The notes: generated by a model not told the origin, from the letters alone. 16,134 nt of DNA from CAZJDV01 sp964544865 (GCA_964544865.1 CAZJDV010000060.1:1-16134); one strand, 5' to 3'. Shown: positions 7,183 to 14,856, counted from the stretch's first letter. Numbers and translations: made by a program.

Positions 7183-8784
7183 CTAGTCGCCTCCAAGCTC
7201 GTAGACCTCAGTTTCGGGATAGAAAGCGTACCAGGCGAACCAGTAGGACATGTGTGTCGCCAAACGAGGCAGTCTGCGGGAGGGTTCGTCGAAGTTGACC
7301 AGGTAGTCCTCGTCGACCCTCCACCTGGCCCCGTCGGCGTCCAGAATCTCCGCTGGCGCGTCGCCAGCTGAGAAGTCCAGGCCGTCCCTGTCGTAGACTC
7401 GGGCCGCCTGCGACGTCGCGGACGCAACGACCACGATCTCAGAGGCGCCGACCGTGTCGTTGACGATTACAGCCTGCTGGAGCGCCGGGACCGGATAGAC
7501 TTTGTAGCTCCCATCGATGCCCACGCCTAGGACCAGGTCTTTGAGCCCAAGGAGGTCGCTGCGATTCCACACCGGAAATATGGTGTCGTCGAAGCTCTCG
7601 TACTCGAGAAGCATCGACCCCGGCGTATACTCGGAGACATAGGTCTCCGCACCGAAGAATACCGTGGCGCCGGCCAGGACCGTCGTGTCGGGGTGTCTGT
7701 TCTTCCACTCTTTCCAGGTCGTGAGCACGACCGGCAACTTGTCGAGGCTCACCCCGGGCTCGGCCGCGGCGCCCATGATCGGCTGCCCCGTGTACTGGAG
7801 CCACAGCGTGTTGGCCACTCGATCGAACATCACCGGGTCGCTGCGATATATCATTCCGGAAGTGCCGAAGGTTGCGGGCGACCCGTTGACCTCGGACCTG
7901 TACGCGATGCCGGCGCCGACCAGTATGGAATGGGCGAGGACAAGACTCTCTCCACCCAGTACGTCGTTGACGATCTCGTGGGTGTTGATAATGCGCAGGG
8001 GATAGGCTCGATATTCGCCGTTGATGGATAGCCCGTATACCCGGTCGTCAGGCCGCAGGTATGCGGCCTCCTCGGCCGCGATATGCGCGGGCGACTGGAG
8101 ATCGGGATTGCTTGCCGGGCTGACACCGCCCCACATCACCTCCGTCAGATCGACATTGGCCGTCCTGGAGCCGGGGGGAAAGAACTCCCTGTAGCGGGGG
8201 TCGAAGACCGTCATCAGTACGCTTTTCCAGTCCGCATAGCCCTCGGGAGGCTGAAACTCGGATGCGTTGGCGCCTAGCCATTCCATCCACTCCGGCCATA
8301 TCCACTCGACCCCCTCCGGCGGCTGGCCCGACAGCGCCTTGAGCGTCGCGTCGGCCTCCAGTTGGAACTCGGGAGACGGGAAGAAGGGCATGATCTCCAG
8401 GATTATGGGAAATTGGGATCGGTCCTTGTTCGCCCTCGCCTTCTGCACGCCTTCCAGAGCCACCTTGACCGGGTGGTTGGGGCCCGAGAAGATGCGGAAC
8501 ATGTTGGACCTGGAATCGTAGTAATCGGATGCCTCTAGAGGTTCGCCGGCGGCGGGGATCGGCGCGGGCGTGGCGGTCGAAGTCGGCACGGGGGTCGCGA
8601 TCTTGGATAGCACCAGGTCCAGACTCGGCAGCGGCGCCACCGTGGGCACCTCCGTCGGCGTCGCCGGGGCAAGAGGCGCCGGCTGGCCGCCGCAGGCCGC
8701 GGCCAGCGCCGCAACGACGGCAAGCACGCCAACTCCGGCGATTACACTGGCGCGAGGAGTGGAAAGGGTGAATCTCATCTTCAT
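7183..8784 (-). CDS. DUF3179-domain lipoprotein, intact copy
   Basis: The 533-residue product begins with a lipoprotein signal peptide: Arg near the N-terminus, a hydrophobic core, and LAAAC with the lipidation cysteine at C31, followed by a Thr/Pro/Ala linker (about 35-80). It is therefore expected on the outer face of the membrane. Residues about 85-210 form a helical-looking domain shared with the broken copy. The C-terminal half is DUF3179: RAYPLRIINTHEIVNDVLGG, FGTSGMIYRSD, LWLQYTGQPIMG, FPVWNRSD, and the ending HMSYWFAWYAFYPETEVYE. The role of DUF3179 is unknown. Oddly, the family's CxxC (YCPLCG) is HSILVG here (H285), so this copy lacks the putative redox or metal site. ATG at 8784 is preferred over a TTG at 8787; ATG 8778 is also possible, and the ribosome binding site is weak (AGGA). 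It ends 22 bases before the broken copy and ends in TAG. Confidence 0.88.
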   Translation of the reverse strand: MKMRFTLSTPRASVIAGVGVLAVVAALAAACGGQPAPLAPATPTEVPTVAPLPSLDLVLSKIATPVPTSTATPAPIPAAGEPLEASDYYDSRSNMFRIFSGPNHPVKVALEGVQKARANKDRSQFPIILEIMPFFPSPEFQLEADATLKALSGQPPEGVEWIWPEWMEWLGANASEFQPPEGYADWKSVLMTVFDPRYREFFPPGSRTANVDLTEVMWGGVSPASNPDLQSPAHIAAEEAAYLRPDDRVYGLSINGEYRAYPLRIINTHEIVNDVLGGESLVLAHSILVGAGIAYRSEVNGSPATFGTSGMIYRSDPVMFDRVANTLWLQYTGQPIMGAAAEPGVSLDKLPVVLTTWKEWKNRHPDTTVLAGATVFFGAETYVSEYTPGSMLLEYESFDDTIFPVWNRSDLLGLKDLVLGVGIDGSYKVYPVPALQQAVIVNDTVGASEIVVVASATSQAARVYDRDGLDFSAGDAPAEILDADGARWRVDEDYLVNFDEPSRRLPRLATHMSYWFAWYAFYPETEVYELGGD

Positions 8785-8959
8785 CAAGTCCTACGTAGCA
8801 AGCTGTGCACCTGGTTTGTGTATCCCGCCGAGCTGCGTCGTGAATTGGCGGTATGCCGCTTCTACATCTTCCCGTCCTGCCCGCCACGGGAAGAATACAG
8901 TAGGTGGATGACTGTCTGCTCCCCTTGATGGGAGAGGACGAAGGAGGGTATGCGGCGAG

Positions 8960-8974
8960 GCCTGTCAAACAGGC
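8960..8974. repeat. Small inverted repeat after the SelA-like gene
   Basis: GCCTG-TCAAA-CAGGC is a perfect 5-base stem and 5-base loop, 12 bases beyond the stop of the SelA-like gene in its direction of transcription. No T run follows on that strand, so it is at best a weak terminator. The rest of the 200-base gap to the DUF3179 start shows no gene. Confidence 0.3.
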
Positions 8975-8986
8975 GGCGACAGGACA

Positions 8987-10126
8987 CTAAACCTGCCCCA
9001 GCATCTCCTCTCGCAGGCGTCGGATCACCGTCTCCAGCTCGCCGTCGTCAAGGTTGATCGGGTCGACGGCGAGCACGTCGGGGTCGCCCAGGGTGTGCAG
9101 GTAGACGGGCGGGTCTCCCAGTCCCATCCTGTCGTTGACATCATCACGGGAGGGTCCGTTCCACACCGACGTGAAGGAGATCAGGGCCATCGGGATCAGA
9201 TAATTGTACTCGTCGTGCGTCACCGTGACCTCGATTCCCGGTATCTCGATGAGGGCGTCGACGACTGCCTGGGACATCTGGCGGTAGCGCTCTGTCTCGG
9301 CCTCCTCGTCCTCGCTAAGGAAGACCTGAAGTGCGGTGACCAGACCCATGACCTCCTCCTTCGCGACTTTCATGCCCCGTCCAAGAAACTGGTTCGGGCT
9401 GGCGTTGGCCGCCGCCGCCTCGATGAGGTCGGCCCGGCCGCACAGGATGCCTGCGCCCTGGGGTCCTCGAATCCCCTTGCCGCCGCTGTAGATCACCATG
9501 TCCGCCCCCTGCGCGAGATACTTGCGCAGGTTGGCGCGCGGTGGGAGCATCGATGCGGCGTCTACGATCACCGGGACCTCCCGGGCGTGGGCGCTCTCGC
9601 ATACCTGCTCCAATGTGAGGCCCTTTCGCGTGACGAACGGCGAGGCCAGAAATGCGACGGCGGCGGTCCTCTCGGTGTACGCCGCCTCGAGCTGCCAGGG
9701 CTGGCAGCGACGCCCATCTCCCACCCCGACCAGCGACGCGCCGCCCACACGGTAGCACTGGTCGTAGGGAAAGCGATGGCTCCGCTGGATGATGATCTCG
9801 TTCTTGAGACCCGTGGCGTCGGGGAGCTGGGCCATCCTGGCCGGGTCGGAGCCGCCGATGCACGCCGCGGCCTGCAGCACCAGCCCGCCCGCCGCGCCGC
9901 TGGATACGAATGCGGCCTCCGCTCCTATTGTCTCGGCGATGATCTTGCCCGCCTCGCGGTTTAGTTCGAAAATGTTCACCATGACCGTGGCCGCCTCGTT
10001 CATCACCTCCATGGCCTCGGGCCGCAGCTTGGTTCCACCATAGGCGGTTGTGGTGCCGGAGGCGTTTATCGCGGGCTTCACGCCGATGGATCGGTAGACG
10101 TTCCCGGGTTGATTCGTTCCAGTCAT
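8987..10126 (-). CDS. SelA-like PLP-dependent enzyme, D-glucosaminate-6-phosphate ammonia-lyase type
   Basis: This 379-residue protein has the fold-type I PLP layout of the SelA/DgaE-like group: INASGTTTAYGG near the N-terminus (about 20-31), the cofactor-phosphate loop SSGAAGG (75-81), the ring-binding aspartate in VIVDAAS (D189), and the Schiff-base lysine in VIYSGGKGIRGPQG (K217). It lacks the extra N-terminal domain of true selenocysteine synthase SelA (usually about 460 residues), and relatives are usually assigned to amino-sugar-acid ammonia lyases or related eliminases. I therefore do not call it SelA. The ATG at 10126 has GAGG six bases upstream, which decides it over the TTG at 10138. 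It runs in the same direction as the DUF3179 and Ldh genes but 200 bases away from the former. An ammonia lyase making 2-oxo sugar acids would sit well with nearby dehydrogenases; that link is inference. Confidence 0.82.
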   Translation of the reverse strand: MTGTNQPGNVYRSIGVKPAINASGTTTAYGGTKLRPEAMEVMNEAATVMVNIFELNREAGKIIAETIGAEAAFVSSGAAGGLVLQAAACIGGSDPARMAQLPDATGLKNEIIIQRSHRFPYDQCYRVGGASLVGVGDGRRCQPWQLEAAYTERTAAVAFLASPFVTRKGLTLEQVCESAHAREVPVIVDAASMLPPRANLRKYLAQGADMVIYSGGKGIRGPQGAGILCGRADLIEAAAANASPNQFLGRGMKVAKEEVMGLVTALQVFLSEDEEAETERYRQMSQAVVDALIEIPGIEVTVTHDEYNYLIPMALISFTSVWNGPSRDDVNDRMGLGDPPVYLHTLGDPDVLAVDPINLDDGELETVIRRLREEMLGQV

Positions 10127-10553
10127 GGCATACCTCAATGTTGTCTTGTATTAAGCCCGCCGGCGAGGCCTCAGCCCGCCAAGGACACGCGGGAGATTAT
10201 ATCACTCCACGCCCCTGGTTCCGAGCGGTCGGTGCCCACATCGATCCTGCCGCCGATCATTCCAAGGGGAACAAGGTCTGCGCAGGTTCTCGAGATACTT
10301 CGCCGGGTGGATGTGGTACTCTCTCGGTCAGTCTTGGCCAGGGGCAGCGGATGGGGCTCATGCGGCGTCGCGGCGGCGGTCCAATCCGCTGGAATCGAAA
10401 ACGCGCGGAATATAAAATATTGTTGAGAACCTTTCAACGAAGGACCTTGACCGGCGTCACCGTGTCGAGTTGAATCAGTGCGATTCGTTGGTTGGATCGA
10501 TCTCCGGTCGTGTTGAATGCTATTCGTGATGTGCGCAATGGAGGTGTGCCGAG
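10127..10553. other. Gene-free divergent gap between SelA-like gene and globin-GAF remnant
   Basis: No supported gene lies in these 427 bases; open frames here have no recognisable protein. As the region between two divergent genes it should hold both promoters. It contains an AT-rich island (AATATAAAATATT, 10409-10421, arms AATAT/ATATT) with a TATAAA inside, followed at once by an inverted repeat. No convincing -35/-10 pair was found for either gene. Confidence 0.5.
10420..10440. repeat. Inverted repeat beside an AT-rich island
   Basis: GTTGA (10422-10426) and TCAAC (10434-10438) pair perfectly around a 7-base loop, extendable by a G-T and a T-A pair to seven. It directly follows the AATAT/ATATT palindrome at 10409-10421. 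It lies 114 bases before the globin-GAF start and about 300 before the SelA-like start. An operator or leader structure is possible. Confidence 0.35.
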
Positions 10554-11655
10554 ATGGCCGGCGATAGTACGCCCGGGGAGTTGGTGGAGCGCTACAAAGC
10601 CTATTTTCGCCTGACTTCCCAAGACCTGGAGGTCGTGGCCGGGTTCCGCGAGACGGCCGATCGTGAAATTGACGAGTTCCTGGACCGCTTCTACGAGCAT
10701 TTGTCCTCCTTGCCCGAGAACCGCCGCTTCTACCCGGATGTCGATACGTTGGCACGGGCACGGGCGGGGCAGCGTGAGTACTTCCTCTCCCTCTTCCGGG
10801 GGGTGTGGGATGAGGACACCCTGCGCTCGAGGCAGGACTTCGGCCGCGTCCATGACCGGCTTCTTACCGAGCCCTGGGTGCTTAGTGGCATGTTCGCTTA
10901 CTACATCGCCGAGTTCATGTAGCGCTTGCAGTCGGCGTCCCCCGGCCGGTCCCAGGCAGCCTCACTGCGGGTCACGGAGGCGTAGACAAGGCTTGTCATG
11001 TTGGACCTGGGGTGCATGTGGCAAGCCTACTACGAATCGCGCGAGGAGCGAGGACAAGGTTCGAGAGTTGGAGGCCGTGCACAGGTTTGCCAGCCAGCGA
11101 GTGAACAAGGTGCTGGAAACCAGGCAGTCTCTGGAGGAGCAGGCAAGACGGCTGGACGCGCTGGTGGAGCTCGGCCACATCAACTTTGATGAGCCGGTCC
11201 CCGAGGAAGCTGCCCGGCGGGTTCTCCTGAAAATCCTTGACGTGATGGCGGTGGAGGCAGGGGAGGTTTGGGTGGTGGACTGGGAGGGAGACCGGGTGAT
11301 GATGGTAACCCAGAACGGGCTGTCTCCCATGGAGTTCAGGGAGGTCTCCACGTTCAAGATGGGAGAGGGGATACCCGGACTGGTCACGGCTACCGGACGG
11401 CCCGTTGTGACTCAGGAACTGTCGGATGACACACGCTTCCTGCGCCGTGGCGTGGTAAGGGAGGGGTTCCGGTTTATTGCGTCGGTGCCGCTAACGGCCT
11501 CGGACACGGCGGTGGGAGTACTCAGTATCGCGTCGCGCCGCCGGCAGCCCTGGGACGAGAAGCGGAGCGGCTTTCTACAGGCCATGGGAAAACTGCTGGA
11601 CAGACGTACCCTGGACCTCTTGTTACACGAGATTCGTAGCCAGCGCGATTCGTAA
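10554..11655 (+). pseudogene. Protoglobin-GAF sensor protein, broken by two TAG codons and a frameshift
   Basis: The first 122 codons encode the front of a protoglobin (globin-coupled sensor) domain, with RFYEHLSSLPENRRFY, QREYFLSLFRG and the proximal haem histidine in GRVHDRL (H100). A TAG at 10920-10922 interrupts it after FAYYIAEFM. The same frame then continues sensibly (RLQSASPG...), meets a second TAG at 10983-10985, and goes on as RLVMLDLGC and QAYYESREE, the last globin helix. Near 11045-11055 a one-base shift moves into the frame that holds a coiled-coil linker (ELEAVHRFASQRVNKVLE) and a GAF domain with GEGIPGLVTATGRPVV and FIASVPL, ending in TAA. The whole is what a haem-based oxygen or redox sensor looks like; no kinase or cyclase output domain follows. 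GGAGG precedes the ATG by nine bases. As it stands only a truncated globin fragment could be made. Confidence 0.8.
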
Positions 11656-11835
11656 CAGCACATGCGGTGTTCCTGAGCGGCAACCCTTGTTTTCGGGGTG
11701 TCGAGGACCGCACCAATCGCCACGATACGCTCTCGCCCTCTCCATCCGGCTCCGCGTTTCCGCCCTAAGAATCCAAATATCCTTGTGTCCTCGGTGGTGA
11801 CTTTCACGCCTCCCGCCAGTCATCCGCTGAAACTA

Positions 11836-11873
11836 CTGATTCCGCTCGATAGAACGGGTGATGCCGGAATCAG
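11836..11873. repeat. 9-bp perfect inverted repeat, CTGATTCCG / CGGAATCAG
   Basis: The arms at 11836-11844 and 11865-11873 are perfect complements, separated by 20 bases. A further short pairing (ACTA with TAGT) could form outside with unpaired bases between. It lies about 180 bases past the globin-GAF stop. It could be a transcription-end structure or the end of a lost mobile unit. Confidence 0.5.
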
Positions 11874-11909
11874 CCGTCGTAGTGATGACTGCATCTTGAG
11901 CGAGTGACA

Positions 11910-11929
11910 GTCTTGTCTGTGAGCAAGAC
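11910..11929. repeat. 6-bp inverted repeat, GTCTTG / CAAGAC
   Basis: Perfect 6-base arms (11910-11915, 11924-11929) enclose an 8-base loop. It stands 36 bases after the longer inverted repeat in the same gap. No T run is visible on either side. Confidence 0.35.
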
Positions 11930-12192
11930 ACAGGATACTTGCCCTCAGCTCAGTTCGAGCCTGAATCGCCTTGTGCCGGCGGACCCTGGCGGGATCGAGA
12001 GCTGGACCGCACCCCGCTGGAGTCGAAGAATACGCTGGTAACTGGGATGGTGGTCACAGCCGTTAGCGCGTGCCGGCGATCGGCGTGGCCACCTCATCCA
12101 ACGGGAGTGGAAATCTGAAACAGCCATTCGTATTGAAAACCTTTCGCGAGGGCAAGAGAGCTCATAGCCGCTCGACGACCCGTCTTGAGTAC

Positions 12193-12975
12193 CTACTTGA
12201 TCAGCCTGCGACGCATGAAATAGGCCGCCAGTTTCAGGGCGACGAGGCTGACCGCCACCAACTCAAGCACCCACGCCGCCATCCACCACGACAGGTCTCC
12301 CGTCGCGAGGCCGCGAACCAGGGCGGCAGCGGGCGTGAGAGGCAGCGCCCAGGTTACTATCTGGACCCACTCCGGCAGGCGGTCCAGAGGGAAGAAAACT
12401 CCGCTGACGTAGAACATGGGTAGGATGAACAGTGTGAAGAAGTTGTTCATCGCCCCGATGGTGGTCGCCGTGGCGGTCAGGATCATGGCCACGGCGCCGA
12501 TGCTGAAGCCAATCAGATACGCGCTCGGGAGCGCCAGCACGGCGTAAGGCGAGTCTATGAGGCCAAAGGCCACCGCCGTCAGCAGCACCGCGGCGGCGGA
12601 GAGCGTGGCCCGCGTCGCGGACCACATCACCTCCCCGGTCACGATGTCCTCCGGACCGAGGGGCGTGAACAGCACGGCCTCGTATATGTTGTGGGTCTCC
12701 ATGCGCAGGTACGCGCCGTAGGTGCTGTCGAAGGTGGCGTGGAACATGGCGTAGCTGGCGATGAGCCCTGGCGCCAGGAACTCGGCGTAGCTCCGGCCGC
12801 CCACGTCCTGGATGTACGATCCGAGCCCGAAACCGATCGCCACCAGCATGATGAAGGGCTCAACGGCGATGCCGCCGATCTCCACCTTCCAGCCGCGCAA
12901 AAAAGCGTCGCGGTTGCGCTGCCACACGCGCCAGCCGCCCCACCACCCGCTGTTCCGGACCGCCTGCGGGAGCAT
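12193..12975 (-). CDS. ABC-2 type exporter permease, NodJ-like
   Basis: The product (260 residues from ATG 12975) is an ABC-2 family permease with about six hydrophobic segments. NodJ-type features include FIMLVAIGFGLGSYI, the loop DSTYGAYLRMETHNIYEAVLFTPLGPEDIVTGEVMW (region about 80-115), and the late segment FILPMFYVSGVFFPLDRLPEWVQ. Such permeases pair with a NodI-like ATPase to export sugars, lipo-oligosaccharides or drugs; the substrate here is unknown. Its start overlaps the stop of the ATPase gene (TGATG), so the two are translationally coupled. A GTG at 12978 is an alternative start. GGGAGGAG just upstream serves as ribosome binding site. It ends in TAG with RRRLIK, a positively charged cytoplasmic tail. 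Confidence 0.9.
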   Translation of the reverse strand: MLPQAVRNSGWWGGWRVWQRNRDAFLRGWKVEIGGIAVEPFIMLVAIGFGLGSYIQDVGGRSYAEFLAPGLIASYAMFHATFDSTYGAYLRMETHNIYEAVLFTPLGPEDIVTGEVMWSATRATLSAAAVLLTAVAFGLIDSPYAVLALPSAYLIGFSIGAVAMILTATATTIGAMNNFFTLFILPMFYVSGVFFPLDRLPEWVQIVTWALPLTPAAALVRGLATGDLSWWMAAWVLELVAVSLVALKLAAYFMRRRLIK

Positions 12976-13898
12976 CACTCCTCCCTCAAGTCCCGGCCCG
13001 TCAGCCGCAGGAACACGTCCTCCAGGTTTGCGGGTCGGGAAACGACCTCCTGTCCTGCGAGGCCATCGCCGCCTAGGGACAGGTCGCCGCCGTTGTCAAA
13101 GACGGATACGGTGTCGCCGGCGTCCTCGAACGTGAGTCCGCGCTCGGCGAGGACACCGAGCAGTCCGGCCTTCTGGTCATGGCTCACGCGGATCTCGATC
13201 ATCCTCTCGCCCGCATTCTCCCGAACGAGATGTTGTGGCGGACCATGCACCAGTATCCGGCCGCGGTCCATCACCACGAGCCGGTCGCACAGGTATGCGG
13301 CCTCCTCCATGTAGTGGGTGGTCAGCAGAATGGTGATTCCCTGGGTCTTGAGATACATCAGCTTATCCCAGACCATGTGGCGGCTCTGCGGGTCGAGACC
13401 GGTCGTGGGCTCGTCCAGCACAAGTATCTGTGGCCCGTGAAGCAGCGCCCTCGCTATGAGCAGCCTGCGGCGCATGCCACCGGAGAGCTCGTCCGGGGTG
13501 CTGTGAGCCTTGGCCCGTAGCTGGAACAGGTCCAATGCCTCCCAGATGCGCTCCTTGGCCAGCTCGCGGGGCATGTCGAAGTACCGGGTGAAGGCCAGCA
13601 GGTTCTGGAACACGTTCAGGCCGGGGTCCAGGCTGTCGGTCTGTGATACCACCCCCAGCATGGACTTGATGGCCCGCTGCTCCCGCGTGACGTCCCTGCC
13701 GTCGACGAGCAGCTCTCCGCCGGCCACCGGGGCGACGCACGAGATCATCTTCATGGTGCTGGTCTTGCCCGCCCCGTTCGGCCCCAGAAAGCCGAAGCAC
13801 TCCCCACGCCGGATGTCAAAGTCGATGCCATCAACCGCCACCAGGTCGCCGTAGCGCTTGGTCAGCTTCCGCGCGGATATTACGGGTGGTACGTTCAT
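12975..13898 (-). CDS. ABC-2 exporter ATP-binding protein, NodI/DrrA-like
   Basis: This 307-residue ATPase shows Walker A GPNGAGKT (39-46), Q-loop VVSQ (Q86), signature LSGGM (138-142), Walker B ILVLDEP (158-164) with the D-loop GLDPQSRH, and the H-loop LTTHYMEEA (H195). The Met in LSGGM and the TTHYMEEAAYLCDR run are typical of the NodI/DrrA group. The C-terminal 80 residues form the usual small extra domain. It powers the NodJ-like permease encoded directly downstream with a one-base overlap. The reading frame stays open up to 14420, giving a seeming 481-residue protein that starts with a lipoprotein signal; the conserved ATPase begins at MNVPPVISARKLTKRYG, so I place the start at 13898, although its ribosome binding site is poor. 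It ends in TGA. Confidence 0.9.
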   Translation of the reverse strand: MNVPPVISARKLTKRYGDLVAVDGIDFDIRRGECFGFLGPNGAGKTSTMKMISCVAPVAGGELLVDGRDVTREQRAIKSMLGVVSQTDSLDPGLNVFQNLLAFTRYFDMPRELAKERIWEALDLFQLRAKAHSTPDELSGGMRRRLLIARALLHGPQILVLDEPTTGLDPQSRHMVWDKLMYLKTQGITILLTTHYMEEAAYLCDRLVVMDRGRILVHGPPQHLVRENAGERMIEIRVSHDQKAGLLGVLAERGLTFEDAGDTVSVFDNGGDLSLGGDGLAGQEVVSRPANLEDVFLRLTGRDLREE

Positions 13899-13949
13899 GT
13901 GGTCTACCGGCCCAGGGCAGGGCTTGTCATTGTAAGTTGCGGCGCGAAG

Positions 13950-13960
13950 GTACATTGTAC
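13950..13960. promoter_or_regulatory. Palindrome GTACATTGTAC and candidate -10 for the NodI/NodJ-like pair
   Basis: GTACA-T-TGTAC is an 11-base palindrome. On the minus strand it contains TACAAT, a five-of-six -10 hexamer whose first base is 61 bases before the ATPase ATG. CATTGTA occurs twice in direct orientation, at 13928-13934 and 13953-13959, 25 bases apart. This arrangement suits a promoter with an operator, but no clear -35 is seen. Confidence 0.35.
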
Positions 13961-13986
13961 TACGGGAGGGAGATATGCGGGGTAAG

Positions 13987-14202
13987 TCAGTGCGACTGAT
14001 CTTGCACCAGTGTCCTGAAGACCCAAGCGAGACCGTACTCTTCCGGATCTCCGCGGGCGACGTCCGTAATTGCGTCGTACAGACGGTGCTCAGGATCGTC
14101 GAGAGATATGCCGTTGAGCCGGAGAAAGACGTGGCCGCAGGCGATACCGGCGTCGACGATGGGGAACTTGGCACTGGCGATGGTGCGGGCGTATCTGTAG
14201 TC
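13987..14202 (-). pseudogene. Relic of a Doc (death-on-curing/Fic-fold) toxin, C-terminal part
   Basis: In a minus-strand frame not shared with the ATPase, 71 codons run from after a TGA (14205-14203) to a TGA (13989-13987). The stretch KFPIVDAGIACGHVFLRLNG sits where Doc toxins have HPFxDGNKR followed by a helix and FLxLNG. It continues LDDPEHRLYDAITDVARGDPEEYGLAWVFR, like the end of Doc proteins (LYxxxxxVAxG...AxWxR). The AMP-transfer/phosphotransfer loop is destroyed: HPF is FPI and GNKR is gone. The N-terminal half is missing and there is no start codon. I infer a dead toxin fragment; no antitoxin partner is visible. Similarity is judged by eye and only moderately sure. Confidence 0.45.
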
Positions 14203-14402
14203 TCAGGCGTAGGAGCGGCCGTCGCGATGGCCTTTTCCACGGTCGCGGGTGCCGTCGACGCTACTGTGGACAAGACAGCACTCGCCGTCGCCGCCTCATT
14301 GGGCGACGGGTCGGGCGAAGGCTCAGTCCGGTCGCAGGCGGCCAACATCAGCGCCACGGCGACGGCGAACAACCAGTGGAGTCTTACTCCAACGTACCCC
14401 AT
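14160..14402 (-). pseudogene. Lipoprotein leader fragment (signal peptide plus low-complexity linker)
   Basis: From ATG 14402 (or GTG 14420) the frame encodes MGYVGVRLHW, a hydrophobic core and the lipobox LMLAAC, followed by a Ser/Thr/Pro/Ala-rich linker very like the linkers of the two DUF3179 lipoproteins in this window. No folded domain follows: past about 14200 the Doc-like relic occupies another frame, and the lipoprotein frame runs open, with unconvincing composition, into the NodI-like ATPase. It is most likely a lipoprotein gene that lost its body. A short real lipoprotein cannot be excluded, but there is no stop codon to end it. Confidence 0.4.
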
Positions 14403-14839
14403 ATCAAACAGCCTGGACACAGGTCACACACGATCTTCGACCAGAGCCATAGCAGTTTCATACGGCAACGCCATCAACCACCCAGTCAACGCCTCTCGAC
14501 ATCGTGAGTTAGCGTTCGCCAAGCAAAGGATGTGGACGGCAGATGGAGAATGGCTCTTTCGCGTATAGGGCCCCCGAACTGATGAGGGTTGTCCATTCCT
14601 CGCATGGCTCCCGCGCGTGGTATGTGTGGGAATGCAGGCACAACTCACACAGCCCATCATAGAGCAGGGTCTTTCGGGCATAAGGTATCATTGCAGGGGA
14701 TGACCGAAGATGATTGCGCTGCGAGGAAGGGTCTTTCAGCTCGACGCCGTCACCCGGTCGAATCGGTCCCAACAACCCAATGATACCCGCAGGCTCGCCC
14801 CAAAGCCCTTGATGTTGATCCGGACCCACCACTCGAGGG

Positions 14840-14845
14840 TATACT
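14840..14845 (+). promoter_or_regulatory. Candidate -10 hexamer TATACT
   Basis: TATACT matches five of six consensus bases, with TTGATC 19 bases upstream as a poor -35. It lies 12 bases before the ATG at 14857. The spacing to that start is too short for a usual ribosome binding site, so translation would be leaderless or nearly so. Confidence 0.2.
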
Positions 14846-14856
14846 ACGATCAGTGC

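Larger units (their letters stand above)
11656..12192. other. Gene-free gap between convergent genes
   Basis: These 537 bases separate the plus-strand globin-GAF remnant from the minus-strand NodJ-like gene. I see no credible coding region on either strand. The gap holds two inverted repeats (11836-11873, 11910-11929) and, at 11783-11800, a stretch reading TTGTGTCCTCGGTGGTGA, which resembles a sequence I recall as widespread in environmental bacterial intergenic DNA. The inverted repeats may serve as terminators for the convergent genes, but lack T runs. Confidence 0.5.

Noticed and set aside
8987..10126. True selenocysteine synthase SelA
   Set aside because: It is too short and lacks the N-terminal domain; the sequence fits the SelA-like lyase branch better.
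10409..10421. TATAAA in the AT-rich island as the globin-GAF promoter
   Set aside because: No -35 hexamer at a fitting distance, and the leader would be about 135 bases; kept only as a description of the gap.
6447..11655. Recoding of TAG as a sense codon in this organism
   Set aside because: Eight reading frames in the window end in TAG at the expected family C-terminus, so TAG is clearly used as stop; frameshifts in the same broken genes point to decay.
11945..12127. Minus-strand 60-residue frame ending in LSIPPGSAGTRRFRLELS, faintly like a DnaJ C-terminal strand
   Set aside because: The likeness covers under 20 residues, and there is no start signal and no partner sequence upstream.
12975..14420. 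A single 481-residue lipoprotein-ATPase fusion protein
   Set aside because: The conserved ATPase begins at 13898. The part between the linker and the ATPase has no family likeness and overlaps a Doc-like relic in another frame, so the open frame is taken as chance.
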